From contig NZ_JANZLA010000001.1 of the NCBI RefSeq assembly GCF_025770785.1, forward strand, positions 248,001 through 312,000: a stretch of 64,000 bases of DNA, given 5' to 3'. The DNA comes from Cellulomonas sp. SG140 (GTDB lineage: Bacteria > Actinomycetota > Actinomycetes > Actinomycetales > Cellulomonadaceae). Positions 47,787 through 57,110 of the stretch are shown here, piece by piece. Position 1 is the stretch's first letter; each line of letters starts with the position of its first letter. Under the pieces are notes generated by a model. That model had not been told where the DNA came from and did not search any database. It was given only the letters and a program-made list of their open reading frames with translations. The translations under genes were made by a program, and so were the position numbers.

Positions 47787-48577
47787 CACGAGTCCTTCCC
47801 GGTGATCTCGGAGCTGCCCGTGATGGCGGCGACCACCTGGTCGGGGGTCGTCTGGGCGGTGACGAAGGTGCCGGCGTTGCGTCCCAGCCGCAGGACGACG
47901 ATCCGGTCGGCGACGGCGAAGACGTCGGCCATGTTGTGCGAGATCACGACGACCCCGAGGCCGCGGTCGCGCAGGCTGCGCACCAGGCGGTAGACCATCG
48001 CCGTCTGGGCGACGCCCAGTGCCGCCGTCGGCTCGTCGAGCAGCACGATGCGCGATCCCCACAGCGCAGCCCGGCTGACGGCCACCGCCTGACGCTGGCC
48101 GCCCGACAGGGCCGCCACCGGGGCCTCCAGGCGGGGAAGGTGCGCGGCCAGCTCGGCGATCACCTCACCGGCCGCACGCTCCATCTCCTCGCGGTCGAGG
48201 AACGGGCTGCGGCCGCGTCTCACCTCCCGGCCCAGGTAGAGGTTGGCGACGACGTCGAGGTTGTCGCACAACGCCAGGTCCTGGTAGACGGTCTCGATGC
48301 CCAGCCGGGTCGCCGCCGCGGGTGAGGTGATCTCGGCCGGCTCACCCGCGACGAGGACGGTGCCGCCGTCGATGCGGTGCGTGCCGGCGATCGCCTTGAC
48401 CAGCGTGGACTTGCCGGCCCCGTTGTCGCCGACGAGCGCGACGATCTCCCCGGCGTGGACGTCGAGGTCGACGTCGTCCAGGGCGACCACGTGCCCGTAG
48501 CGCTTGCAGATCCCCCGCATCTGCAGGACGGGCCGGGCGGCAGCCTCCGACCCGTCCTGCAGCGCCGCGGTCGTCAC
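47786..48577 (-). CDS. sugar ABC transporter ATP-binding protein (single domain)
   Basis: A 263-residue ATPase: Walker A GDNGAGKST (about 52-60), Q-loop YQDLAL, signature LSGGQRQ, Walker B VLLDEPTAAL and a switch His in VISHNM. CUT2 ATPases such as RbsA or XylG usually have two fused nucleotide-binding domains (about 500 residues); this one has only one, like FrcA-type importers, so it should act as a homodimer. The GTG start overlaps the binding-protein stop (GTGA) and its stop overlaps the permease start. Confidence 0.9.
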   Translation of the reverse strand: MTTAALQDGSEAAARPVLQMRGICKRYGHVVALDDVDLDVHAGEIVALVGDNGAGKSTLVKAIAGTHRIDGGTVLVAGEPAEITSPAAATRLGIETVYQDLALCDNLDVVANLYLGREVRRGRSPFLDREEMERAAGEVIAELAAHLPRLEAPVAALSGGQRQAVAVSRAALWGSRIVLLDEPTAALGVAQTAMVYRLVRSLRDRGLGVVVISHNMADVFAVADRIVVLRLGRNAGTFVTAQTTPDQVVAAITGSSEITGKDS

Positions 48578-49686
48578 AGCGGGCACTTGCTCGCCGCCGC
48601 GTCGACGCAGATCTTGGCCTTGGTGGTGAAGCCGTCCTTGATGACGGTGTCCGCGATGTTGCTCTTCGTGACCGCCACCGGCTTCAGCAGCACGGACGGG
48701 ATGTCCCCGGAGCCGTTGTTGACCGACTGGGTCGCGGTCGCCTTGAACGTCGCGTCGTCGCCGGTCGCCAGCGCCAGCGCCAGCTTGGCGGCGGTGGTGG
48801 CCTCGTCGTGGATCGACTTGTAGACGGTCATCGACTGGTCGCCCAGGACGATGCTGGTCAGGCCGGAGTCCGTGGCGTCCTGCCCGGTGACCAGCACCTT
48901 GCCGTTGAGCTGACGTGCGGTCAGCGCGGTGATCGCCGCGGTGGCGAGCCCGTCGTTCGGCGCCAGGACCGCGTCGACCTTGTCGTTCAGCGTCGTCAGC
49001 GCCTGCTCCATGGACCGCTGGCCCGTCGCAGGGTCGAAGCCGGCGGTGTCCGACTCGTAGCCGAGCTTGAGCTTGCCGGAGGCGAAGGCCGGGTCCAGGA
49101 CCTTGTGGGCACCGGCCTTGAACGCCTTGCCCGGGGCTGAGGTGGTGTCGCCGTTGATCATGACGACGGTCGCGCCGTCCTTGAGGTTGTCCAGCAGGTA
49201 CTGGCCCTGCAGCTGGCCGACCGTCTCGTTCTCGAACGAGATATACCCGTCGGGCGCGGCGCCCTCGATGTTGCCGTCGTAGGCGAGGACCTTCGCCCCG
49301 TCGGCGTGCGCCTTCTCGACGATGGACGCACCGGCCTGCGCGGTGTACGGGCTGATGACGATGACCTTGGCACCGTTGGTCAGTGCCGACTCGGCCTGCT
49401 GCAGCTGGGTGTCCGCCGAGCCCTGGGCGTTGTTCGCGATGACCGTGGCGTTCGGGTCGAGCGCCTTGACCGCATCGGTGAAGTACGGCTTGTCCTTGCC
49501 CTCGAACCGGTCCGCGCACGTGGAGCAGGGCATCAGGAAGGCGATCTTGACAGCCTGGCCACCACCTCCTGACGTGCTGCCGCCGGCGGTCGTGGGCGGC
49601 GGCTGGCTCCCCACGGCGCTGCTGCACGCGGTCAGAGCCGCGAGCGCGAGAGCGGCCACGGAGGCCGCGGCGAGGCGAGATCGCAT
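48574..49686 (-). CDS. sugar-binding lipoprotein (XylF/periplasmic-binding type I)
   Basis: A 370-residue binding protein: lipobox ALTAC (Cys about residue 21), a Gly/Ser/Thr linker, then a type-I periplasmic-binding fold with IAFLMPCSTCADRFEGKDKPYF, NNAQGSADTQLQQ, VIVISPYTAQAG and NDGLATAAI. The small CSTC cysteine pair early in the fold is unusual for the family. It captures the sugar for the downstream ATPase and permease. AGAAAGGA lies before the ATG, and the ROK repressor gene ends 58 bp upstream on the same strand. Confidence 0.9.
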   Translation of the reverse strand: MRSRLAAASVAALALAALTACSSAVGSQPPPTTAGGSTSGGGGQAVKIAFLMPCSTCADRFEGKDKPYFTDAVKALDPNATVIANNAQGSADTQLQQAESALTNGAKVIVISPYTAQAGASIVEKAHADGAKVLAYDGNIEGAAPDGYISFENETVGQLQGQYLLDNLKDGATVVMINGDTTSAPGKAFKAGAHKVLDPAFASGKLKLGYESDTAGFDPATGQRSMEQALTTLNDKVDAVLAPNDGLATAAITALTARQLNGKVLVTGQDATDSGLTSIVLGDQSMTVYKSIHDEATTAAKLALALATGDDATFKATATQSVNNGSGDIPSVLLKPVAVTKSNIADTVIKDGFTTKAKICVDAAASKCPL

Positions 49687-49744
49687 CGTTGCGATTCCTT
49701 TCTGGGAAGGTGAGGAACTGCCGAAGGTCCTGAGCGACGGCTGG

Positions 49745-50992
49745 CTACAAGCCCCAGCCGTGCTCGATGAAGTGGTCGAGCGGGAGGGTCGCGGCCCCGA
49801 GCGCGGCGATCTGCGGGCCGAGCGTCGAGCGCTCGACGACGACCTCCGCCCCGGGCTGCGGCAGGGAGTAGCGGCGGACGGCCGCGCGCAGGTCCCCGAG
49901 GAACTCGCTGGCGATCCGGTCGCCGAACCACCCGGCGACAACCACCTGCTGCGGGTTGTAGAGGTTGACCAGGTTCGACAGCGCGAGGCCGAGGTGCTCC
50001 ACGACGGCGTGCAGCGCCGACTGCGCGCGCTCCTCCCCGTTGCGGTACGCGGCGAAGAGCTCGTCGACACCCTCGGACTCCCGGCCGCGCCACACCTCGT
50101 CGCGCCCGCGCCAGCGCTCCAGCACGGCCGATGCGCCGACGAACGTCTCCACGCACCCCTGCGAGCCGCACCGGCACCGCACCCCGTCGAGGCTGATCTT
50201 GGTGTGGCCCCACTCCCCGGCGGAGCTGCTCGAGCCGCGGTAGAGCCGGCCGTTGGTGATGATCCCGGCGCCGGCACCGTCACCGATCAGGACGACGACA
50301 CCGTGCTCGACACCCTTGGCCGAGCCGAACCAGGACTCCGCCTGCGTCGTGGTCTTCGCACCGTTGTCGATCAGCACCGGGAAGCCGAGGAGGCGCGCGA
50401 GAGGCGCGAACGTCTCGGTCTCCCACCCGACCACCTGGGCGTGGACGACCGGCTCCGACGCCGGGTCCGGCGATCCAGCGGCGCTCTCCGGGTGCTCGAC
50501 GATCCCCGGGACACCCAGGCCGAGACCCAGGACCCGTCGTTCGCTGCCGTCGGCCCGCGGACCGAGCTCGGCGCGGATCGACGTCACGTACTCGTCCACC
50601 AGCTTGGTCACGTGCGCCGGTGCGATGCGACGGCCCGAGAACTGGTACTCCCGGGCGGCCAGCTTCCGCATCGTCAGGTCGAACGCCTGCACGCTGACCC
50701 GCGTCTCGCCGACGTCCGCCCCGAAGACGACCCCGGCCTCCGGGTTGACCGCGATCAGGGTCCGCGGGCGCCCCCCCGGGGAGTCGGACTGGCCGCGCTC
50801 GACGACCGTCCCCTCGTTGATCAGCTCGGCGACGAGGTTGGTCACCGTGGCAGGCGACAGCGACGTCTCCTCGCCCAGGGAGGCCCGGCTCGTCTCGCCA
50901 CCGAACAGCAGGTGACGCAGCAGCAGAGCCCGGTTGGCTCGCCGCACGTCCCGGACGGAGGCCTTGCGCCGCACTGCACTCGGTTCGTTCAC
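49745..50992 (-). CDS. ROK-family transcriptional repressor
   Basis: A 415-residue repressor with an N-terminal winged helix (about 20-65, LGEETSLSPATVTNLV) and a ROK sugar-kinase-like domain. The zinc motif CRCGSQGC has Cys273, Cys275 and Cys280. The ATP-site GADVGE is present, and the kinase catalytic region reads LIDNGAKT. It should sense the sugar imported by the following ABC transporter and repress that operon and its own gene; XylR/NagC-type regulators work this way. An AT-rich tract directly upstream of the start is a likely promoter/operator. Confidence 0.88.
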   Translation of the reverse strand: MNEPSAVRRKASVRDVRRANRALLLRHLLFGGETSRASLGEETSLSPATVTNLVAELINEGTVVERGQSDSPGGRPRTLIAVNPEAGVVFGADVGETRVSVQAFDLTMRKLAAREYQFSGRRIAPAHVTKLVDEYVTSIRAELGPRADGSERRVLGLGLGVPGIVEHPESAAGSPDPASEPVVHAQVVGWETETFAPLARLLGFPVLIDNGAKTTTQAESWFGSAKGVEHGVVVLIGDGAGAGIITNGRLYRGSSSSAGEWGHTKISLDGVRCRCGSQGCVETFVGASAVLERWRGRDEVWRGRESEGVDELFAAYRNGEERAQSALHAVVEHLGLALSNLVNLYNPQQVVVAGWFGDRIASEFLGDLRAAVRRYSLPQPGAEVVVERSTLGPQIAALGAATLPLDHFIEHGWGL

Positions 50993-50995
50993 GAG

Positions 50996-51025
50996 TTATT
51001 TTTTAGTCTCAACGAACTGCGGTGT
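50996..51025 (-). promoter_or_regulatory. AT-rich promoter/operator of the ROK-transporter operon
   Basis: The segment reading GTTATTTTTTAGTCTCAACGAACT (+ strand) is the most AT-rich stretch in this region and abuts the ROK start codon. AGTT at one end and AACGAACT at the other give weak dyad symmetry. ROK repressors typically bind AT-rich dyads of this kind. Confidence 0.45.
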
Positions 51026-51174
51026 CAAGGGGCCGCGAGATCGACCTGCTCCACAACTGAGCCGGACCAGTGGCGCGCCACTCCCCACGTGTCGACCCAC
51101 CACCGCTCGCAGGTGGGCCGTGGCCAGCGAATACTGCCCGTGTCAGGTCGGCTCTCGCGGCGGGAGGCAGGCAG

Positions 51175-52545
51175 ATGACCTTCGCCGGGGTGTGGCCGTT
51201 CGACCGGAAGACGATGATCCGGTACCGGACGCGCGCAGCCGGGCCGTTCCTCCTCGGCGCCCTCGTGGTCGCCTACGCCGTCCTGTGGGGCGTCCGGCAC
51301 CCGGCCGGCCCGTGGGGGACGTACCTCGGCCAGGCGATCGGCTCCGAGGGCGTGCTGCTGTTCACCCTGGCGCTGGTGCTGATGAGCTCGACCAGCTGGG
51401 TCGAGTCGCTGTTCGCCGGCCTGGACCGGGCCGCCATCTGGCACCGCACGTGCGCCATCGCCGGCACCGTGCTGATGCTCGTGCACACCGCGACCACGTC
51501 GACCGGCCAGGAGGCACCGAAGGGCAAGAGCCTCGGCGTCATCGGCGCCGTCGGGATCGTCGGACTGGTCCTGTGGGCGATGCTGCCCCGCTGGCGGCAG
51601 CTCGTGCCCCCGTTCCTTCGCGCGCCGGTCGAGCGGGTGGCGCAGAGCCCCGGGGGTCGATGGGCCCATCGGTTCCTCAACGGCTACGACCTGTGGCGCA
51701 ACGTGCACCGCGTCCTCGGGCTGTTCGTCGCGGCGGGCATCGTGCACGCCGTGCTCGACGCGACCGTGTTCGGCGGCGACCCGGTGCTGCGGTGGAGCCT
51801 GATCGCCGTCGGCGGGACGGGCCTGGCCTTCTACGTGTACCGCGAGCTGTTCGCCCGGTTCTTCGTGCGGGTGCACCGGTACAAGGTCACGGCCGTCGAG
51901 CCGATCCCCGGCCGGGACGCCCAGGTGATCACCCTCGCGCCCCAGGCCAAGCCGTTGCGCTTCGTCGCCGGGCAGTGGGCGATCGTCTCCATCGAGACGA
52001 AGCAGGGCTGGTCACGCAACCCGTTCTCCATCTCCAGCTCCGACCGGGCGGGCGACCTGTCGATCACCGTCAAGGGTCTCGGCGACTTCTCCAGCAGCGT
52101 CGACGACCTGGTGCGCCCCGGGATGCCGGCGGTGGTCGACGGGCCGCACGGCCGCTTCGACCGGGCGCACGGCACGGCGGAACAGGTGTGGATCGGCGCC
52201 GGGGTGGGCATCACCCCGTTCCTGAGCTGGGCCCGTTCGCTGGACGAGCAGCTGGACGCGGACCGCGTCGACTTCTACGTCAGCTCGCGGGGCCGGTCGC
52301 CGTTCGCCGGCGAGCTGCAGGGCATCGCGGACGCGCACCAGAACCTGCACCTGCACGTGGTCGACACCGCGGTCGACGGCCACCTGACCGCCGAGCGGGT
52401 GCTCGCGCAGGTGCCCGTGCCGCCGCAGCGGCTCAGCGTGTTCCTGTGCGGGCCGCAGCGCATGGTCAAGCAGCTGACCCGCGGCTTCCGGCAGGCGGGA
52501 GTGGTACCGGTGAACATCCACCAGGAGTACTTCAGCTGGCGGTGA
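51175..52545 (+). CDS. ferric-reductase-like flavocytochrome / ferredoxin reductase
   Basis: A 456-residue membrane oxidoreductase. Six helices (about 22-205) carry paired His at 90/104 and 178/191 suited to two haems. They are followed by a FAD domain (SRNPFSISSS, about 279), a phosphate-binding GAGVGITPFLSW and a C-terminal FLCGPQRM NAD(P) site. The overall plan matches bacterial ferric-reductase-like proteins that pass electrons across the membrane. GGGAGG is 7 nt before ATG 51175. It stands alone and converges on the CitB-like regulator, unlike the first copy at 13181, which is in an operon with an FMN carrier. Confidence 0.85.
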   Translation: MTFAGVWPFDRKTMIRYRTRAAGPFLLGALVVAYAVLWGVRHPAGPWGTYLGQAIGSEGVLLFTLALVLMSSTSWVESLFAGLDRAAIWHRTCAIAGTVLMLVHTATTSTGQEAPKGKSLGVIGAVGIVGLVLWAMLPRWRQLVPPFLRAPVERVAQSPGGRWAHRFLNGYDLWRNVHRVLGLFVAAGIVHAVLDATVFGGDPVLRWSLIAVGGTGLAFYVYRELFARFFVRVHRYKVTAVEPIPGRDAQVITLAPQAKPLRFVAGQWAIVSIETKQGWSRNPFSISSSDRAGDLSITVKGLGDFSSSVDDLVRPGMPAVVDGPHGRFDRAHGTAEQVWIGAGVGITPFLSWARSLDEQLDADRVDFYVSSRGRSPFAGELQGIADAHQNLHLHVVDTAVDGHLTAERVLAQVPVPPQRLSVFLCGPQRMVKQLTRGFRQAGVVPVNIHQEYFSWR

Positions 52546-52587
52546 CCGTCGCCGAGCGTCCCGGCTGTCCGGCCGAGGTCGAAGGCG

Positions 52588-53298
52588 TCAGCGCGCCCCG
52601 CGGGGACCCTCCGGGACCGCGGGTTGCTGCCCGAGCCATCGGTACAGGTGCTCGGGCCGACCGGCGGCGCCGTAGCGCAACGTGTAGTCGATGGTCCCGA
52701 TGTCCATCAGGTAGCGCAGGTAGCGCCGCGCGACCCCCGGACTGATCGCGGCGCTCGTCGCGACCTCCCCGGCCGAGATGTTCGACCGCTCCCGCAGGAC
52801 CTCCACCACGACCGCGAGCGTCGGTGCGGAGATGTTCTTCGGCAGCGAGTCCACCCCCGCCGAGCGCAGCGTGCCGTACACGCGGTCCACGTTCCGCTGG
52901 TCGGCCTCCGCCATCTGCTGCAGGCGCTGACGTGCGGCCGCGTAGGTCTCGAGCCGCTCGCGGAACGTGGCGAAGGTGAAGGGCTTGACCAGGTAGTGCG
53001 CGACGCCGAGGTGCATGGCGCGGCGCAGGATGTCGACGTCCTTCGCCGCGGTGATCGCGATGACGTCGACCTCGACACCGGTGGTCGCCCGCAGCCGTCG
53101 GAGGGTCTCGACACCGTCGACGTCGGGCAGGTAGACGTCGAGCAGCACCAGGTCGGGTCGGCACTCGGCCACCGCCGCGAGCGCCGCGGCCCCGGTGCTC
53201 GCGGTGCCGACCACCTCGAAGCCGGGCACCCGCTCGGTGAACTGGCGGTGCACCGAGACGGCCATGAAGTCGTCGTCGACGATCAGGGTGCGGATCAC
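52588..53298 (-). CDS. CitB/DcuR-family response regulator
   Basis: A 236-residue regulator: a receiver domain with VDDD (7-10), phosphoacceptor Asp54 (LLDVYLPD), Thr in AITAAK and Lys in KPFTF, then a linker helix and a C-terminal helix-turn-helix (SAGEVATSAAISPGVARRYLRYL) of the CitB/DcuR/DctR type. Its partner kinase overlaps it by 4 bp. The likely target is the divergently transcribed ABC transporter operon beginning at 55088. Confidence 0.9.
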   Translation of the reverse strand: MIRTLIVDDDFMAVSVHRQFTERVPGFEVVGTASTGAAALAAVAECRPDLVLLDVYLPDVDGVETLRRLRATTGVEVDVIAITAAKDVDILRRAMHLGVAHYLVKPFTFATFRERLETYAAARQRLQQMAEADQRNVDRVYGTLRSAGVDSLPKNISAPTLAVVVEVLRERSNISAGEVATSAAISPGVARRYLRYLMDIGTIDYTLRYGAAGRPEHLYRWLGQQPAVPEGPRGAR

Positions 53299-54917
53299 CC
53301 GGCCACCGCCGCCCGCTCCCGGGGACGGATCGGCAGCGTCACGGTGAAGACGGCGCCGTCGGCGTTGTCCACCGCGATGCGACCGCCGAGCCGGTGGACG
53401 GCCTGGCTGACCAGGGCGAGGCCGAGCCCCCGTCGGCGGCCGCTGCCGCGCGCCACCTTGGTGGTGAACCCGTCCCGGAAGATCTCGGCGGACACCGCCG
53501 GGTCGATCCCCGGGCCGGAGTCGTGGACGCGGAGCTGCAGCTCGGGTCCGTCGAGCCCGATCGACACCTCGACGCGGCCGCCGGGGCCACCCTGCGCCGC
53601 CGAGTCGAGGGCGTTGTCCACGAGGTTGCCGAGGATGGTCACCAGGCTCTGCGGGTCGACCAGCCCGGCGGGCACCTCCTCGAGCATGTCCACCCGCAGG
53701 GTGACGCCGCGTTCGCTGGCCACCGAAGCCTTGCCGAGCAGCAGCGCGGACACGATCGGCTCCCCGATCCGGCCGACGAGCGCGCCGGCGAGCTCCTGGT
53801 GCAGCGAGGAGCTGGCGTTGACGAACCGCACCGCCTCGGCGTAGCGCTCGAGCTCCAGCAGCCCCCCGATCACGTGGAGCCGGTTGGCGAACTCGTGCTC
53901 CTGCGCCCGGAGGGCGTCGGCCATGGTGCGGACGTCGGCGAGCTCGTCCCGCAGACCGTCGAGCTCGGTGCGGTCGCGGAGCGTGACGACGGCGCCGACG
54001 GACTTCCCGTGCACCTCGACGGGCATCCGGTTCACCACGACCACCCGGTCGCCGACCAGCACCACCTCGTCGAGCCCCTCGACCTTGCCGGTCAGCACGT
54101 CACGCAGCCGACCGGGTGCCGCCAGCTCGTCGAGCCGCAGGCCGAGCGCCGACGTGTCGATGCCGATCAGCCGCGTCGCCTCGTCGTTGACCAGCGTGAC
54201 CCGGCCCGCCGGGTCGATGGTCAGGGCGCCCTCCCGGATGCTGTGCAGCATCGCCTCGCGCTGCTCGAGCAGCGCCGCGATCTCCCGCGGCTCGAGGCCG
54301 AACGTCTGCCGCTTGACGCGTCGTGCCAGCAGGAGCGCACCGAGCGCTCCCAGCCCGAGGCCGAGCAGCGGCGGCACCGACGACTCGGGCAGGCGTGCGG
54401 CCAGCTCCGAGCTGACGTGCGCCTCGAGCACCCCGACCGAGACCAGTCCGACGACGGTGCCGTCCGGCGCGACGATCGGCACCTTCGCGCGCATCGACCG
54501 ACCGAGCGAGCCGGTCTCGACACCGGTGAAGGTGTTGCCCGCCAGGACGGACTGCGGGTTCTCGTCCGGGTCTGCCAGCAGCGACGTGCCGATCAGCTGG
54601 GGGTTGGGGTGCGAGTACCGGATGCCCCGGCGGTCGGCGACGACGATGAACGCAGCGCCGGTCGCGCGGCGGACCCGTTCGGCGATCGGGTCGATCACGA
54701 GGGCCGGCGACGGGCCCGCGAGCGCCGCGACGATCTCCGGCATCGAGGCCACCGTGCGCGCGATCGCGACGGACGACTCGGCCGTCCGGGCGTCGAGCAC
54801 GCGTCTGGCCTGCACGAACGACACGGCGAAGCCCGCGACGACCGTCAGCAGCAGGATCACGATCTGCAGCGTGAAGATCTGCGTCGACAGCCGATGGCGT
54901 TCACCGATGAGTGCCAT
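53295..54917 (-). CDS. CitA/DcuS-family sensor histidine kinase
   Basis: A 540-residue kinase: helix 1 (about 15-36), an extracytoplasmic PAS-like domain (37-180), helix 2 (about 183-198), a cytosolic PAS domain (215-320), and a SPOB-type HisKA with His341 (QEHEFANRLH) followed by a HATPase. The sensor has RYSHP with Arg100 and His103, and a later SMRAKVPI with Arg143 and Lys145, resembling the carboxylate-binding residues of CitA and DcuS. It therefore probably senses a di- or tricarboxylate outside the cell. It is divergent from a taurine/nitrate-type ABC importer, an unusual partner for this kinase family. Confidence 0.9.
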   Translation of the reverse strand: MALIGERHRLSTQIFTLQIVILLLTVVAGFAVSFVQARRVLDARTAESSVAIARTVASMPEIVAALAGPSPALVIDPIAERVRRATGAAFIVVADRRGIRYSHPNPQLIGTSLLADPDENPQSVLAGNTFTGVETGSLGRSMRAKVPIVAPDGTVVGLVSVGVLEAHVSSELAARLPESSVPPLLGLGLGALGALLLARRVKRQTFGLEPREIAALLEQREAMLHSIREGALTIDPAGRVTLVNDEATRLIGIDTSALGLRLDELAAPGRLRDVLTGKVEGLDEVVLVGDRVVVVNRMPVEVHGKSVGAVVTLRDRTELDGLRDELADVRTMADALRAQEHEFANRLHVIGGLLELERYAEAVRFVNASSSLHQELAGALVGRIGEPIVSALLLGKASVASERGVTLRVDMLEEVPAGLVDPQSLVTILGNLVDNALDSAAQGGPGGRVEVSIGLDGPELQLRVHDSGPGIDPAVSAEIFRDGFTTKVARGSGRRRGLGLALVSQAVHRLGGRIAVDNADGAVFTVTLPIRPRERAAVAG

Positions 54918-55087
54918 TGGCGGATGTTAGTCCGGTTCTCGCACTTTGCCCCCGCGACCGAAATGCTCATCAAAGCCCTCATCGATCAGTTGGTGCGATC
55001 TACCGACGCAATCTGGACCGTACGTGTGGCGCCGCTCACAGTCGTCGGACCCGGTGATCTCCCGACGAAGCGAGAGGACCGCCTGAC
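54918..55087. promoter_or_regulatory. divergent control region between citA-like kinase and ABC importer
   Basis: A 170-bp gap, less GC-rich than its flanks, with CTCATC repeated at 54966 and 54978 (12-bp period) and other short AT-richer stretches. This is the expected binding region for the CitB-like regulator; specific boxes are not certain. Confidence 0.4.
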
Positions 55088-56038
55088 ATGTCCTTCAGAC
55101 AGCCCCTTCCCCGAACCGCCGACGAGAGCGCCGCTCCGCGCTCCGTCACCCCCGGCGGGGTCTCCCCGGCCTCGGCACCCCAGGAGCGTTCCCGCATCGA
55201 GCTCGTCGGCGTCACGAAGCGATTCGTGTCGCCGACGGGGGTCGCCATGACCGCGCTGCGCGACGTCGACTTCGTCGTCGAGCCCGGTCAGTTCTGCGCC
55301 GTCGTCGGCCCGACCGGCTGCGGGAAGTCCACGACGCTCACCATGGTGGCCGGCCTCGACCGGCCCACCGCCGGTGTGGTGCGCGTCGGGGGCGCAGTGG
55401 TCGACGGCATCCCCGACCGCACCAGCTTCATGTTCCAGCACGACGCGCTGCTGCCGTGGAAGAGCGTGCTGCAGAACGTCGCGCTCGGGCCCCGGTTCCG
55501 CGGCGAGTCGAAGGCGTCCGCCCTCGGTCGCGCGCGGGAGTGGCTGCACGTGGTGGGCCTGTCCGGCTTCGAGGACCACCACCCCCACCAGCTGTCGGGC
55601 GGCATGCGCAAGCGCGCGACGCTGGCCGCATCGCTGATCAGCGAGCCGTCGATCCTGCTGATGGACGAGCCGTTCGGGGCCCTCGACGTGCAGACCAAGG
55701 CGATCATGTCGAACGAGCTGCTCACGTTGTGGGAGCGGACGAGGCCCTCGGTCATCTTCATCACGCACGACCTCGAGGAGGCCGTGGCGCTCGCCGACCG
55801 GGTGGTGGTGATGACCGCCGGTCCCGGCACCGTGAAGGCGGTCTACGACATCGACCTGCCCCGGCCGCGCGGGGCCGTGCAGGAGATCCGGTTCGACAGC
55901 CGGTTCCTCGAGCTGCACCAGCGCATCTGGGAGTCGCTGCGCGAGGAGGTCGAGCGCGCGTACGCGAGGACCGGCCGCGCCACCGGCACCGCGCCTGGCA
56001 CCAGCATCAGCACCGGCACCGAGGGAGGACGGCCGTGA
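55088..56038 (+). CDS. ABC transporter ATP-binding protein (TauB/SsuB/NrtD type)
   Basis: A 316-residue ATPase: Walker A GPTGCGKST (about 76-84), Q-loop FQHDALLPW, signature LSGGM, Walker B LLMDEPFGALD and a switch His in FITHDLEEA. A leader of about 40 residues precedes the core, and a low-complexity Gly/Thr/Ser tail ends it. The FQHDALLPW segment is typical of nitrate/sulfonate/taurine-type importers. It is the first gene of the importer operon; the stop overlaps the permease start (GTGA). Confidence 0.92.
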   Translation: MSFRQPLPRTADESAAPRSVTPGGVSPASAPQERSRIELVGVTKRFVSPTGVAMTALRDVDFVVEPGQFCAVVGPTGCGKSTTLTMVAGLDRPTAGVVRVGGAVVDGIPDRTSFMFQHDALLPWKSVLQNVALGPRFRGESKASALGRAREWLHVVGLSGFEDHHPHQLSGGMRKRATLAASLISEPSILLMDEPFGALDVQTKAIMSNELLTLWERTRPSVIFITHDLEEAVALADRVVVMTAGPGTVKAVYDIDLPRPRGAVQEIRFDSRFLELHQRIWESLREEVERAYARTGRATGTAPGTSISTGTEGGRP

Positions 56039-56946
56039 ACGAGGCACCGACCATGGGCGACGCCCGGACGCTCGCCGCCATCCGCGCGCAGTCCGTCCAG
56101 CCCGCACCGAGCGACGAGGCGTCGATCGCCGAGGCGGCGCGCCGCCGCGTGCGCCGACGCAGGGTTCTGGTCCAGTCCGCGCGACTGGCCGTGGTCGTCG
56201 TGGTCGTCGGCGGCTGGCAGCTGTTCACCGACCGCAAGATCGTCGACCCGTTCTTCTTCGGCCAGCCGTCCGGGATCGTGCTCAAGCTGACGGACTGGGT
56301 GGAGCACGGCACGGCCTACGGCTCCCTGTGGCTGCAGATCGGCGTGACCATGAAGGAGGCCCTGCTGGGCTTCGCCTACGGCACGCTCGCGGGGATCGTC
56401 CTCGGCGTCCTGCTCGGCCAGATCCCCTTCCTGGCGGACGTGATCGGACCCTTCATCAAGGTGCTCAACGCGATCCCCCGCATCGTGCTCGGGTCGATCT
56501 TCGTCGTGTGGCTGGGGTTCGGCACCACCTCGAAGGTGCTCCTCGCGGCCGTCCTCGTCTTCTTCGTCGTGTTCTTCAACGCCTTCCAGGGCGTGCGTGA
56601 GGTCGACCGCAACCTCGTCGCCAACGTGCGGGTGCTCGGCGCCTCCCGCGCGCAGACCGTCCGGCACGTCGTGCTGCCGTCGGCCGTCGTGTGGATCATC
56701 GCGAGCCTGCACGTCGCCTTCGGGTTCGCGATCATCGGGGCGATCGTCGGCGAGTTCCTGGGCGCCCAGCAGGGGCTCGGGCTGGTGATCTCGACGGCGC
56801 AGAACAACTTCGACCCGAACGGGATCTTCGCCGCGATGCTGCTGATCGCCGTCGTCGCGCTCACCGCCGAGGGGCTGATCAGCCAGCTCGAGAAGCGCCT
56901 GCTCAGCTGGCGCCCGGGCACCCAGGCCGAGGTCGCGGGCCTCTAG
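56035..56946 (+). CDS. ABC transporter permease (TauC/SsuC type)
   Basis: A 303-residue permease with six predicted helices after a cytosolic Arg-rich N-terminus of about 50 residues. The EAA-type loop is VLGASRAQTVRHVVLPSA (about 206-224), and the helix after it has GEFLGAQQGLG, both characteristic of the nitrate/sulfonate/bicarbonate permease family. The GTG start overlaps the ATPase stop by 4 bp. A hairpin (56973-56994) and 164 bp separate it from the binding-protein gene. Confidence 0.92.
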   Translation: MNEAPTMGDARTLAAIRAQSVQPAPSDEASIAEAARRRVRRRRVLVQSARLAVVVVVVGGWQLFTDRKIVDPFFFGQPSGIVLKLTDWVEHGTAYGSLWLQIGVTMKEALLGFAYGTLAGIVLGVLLGQIPFLADVIGPFIKVLNAIPRIVLGSIFVVWLGFGTTSKVLLAAVLVFFVVFFNAFQGVREVDRNLVANVRVLGASRAQTVRHVVLPSAVVWIIASLHVAFGFAIIGAIVGEFLGAQQGLGLVISTAQNNFDPNGIFAAMLLIAVVALTAEGLISQLEKRLLSWRPGTQAEVAGL

Positions 56947-56972
56947 CCCCTCCCCCGGCACACAGCTGGGGC

Positions 56973-56994
56973 GAGCCGTGCCCTGCCACGGCTC
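56973..56994 (+). terminator. hairpin between permease and binding-protein genes
   Basis: GAGCCGTG-N6-CACGGCTC, an 8-bp stem 26 nt past the permease stop. It may attenuate or stabilise the polycistronic mRNA rather than end it. Confidence 0.35.
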
Positions 56995-57110
56995 TGCCCG
57001 TCCGCCTGCCCGCGCACCCTTTCGCCTGCCCGGAACCACCCAGGAGGTGCCCACCCAGACGTGACCGACCGGACCACCTGCACATCAGCTCTCAACGAGG
57101 AGAACGAGAC

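Noticed and set aside
51070..51175. longer N-terminus for the second flavocytochrome
   Set aside because: The upstream in-frame extension is hydrophilic and Arg/Pro-rich. The ATG at 51175 has a strong GGGAGG site.
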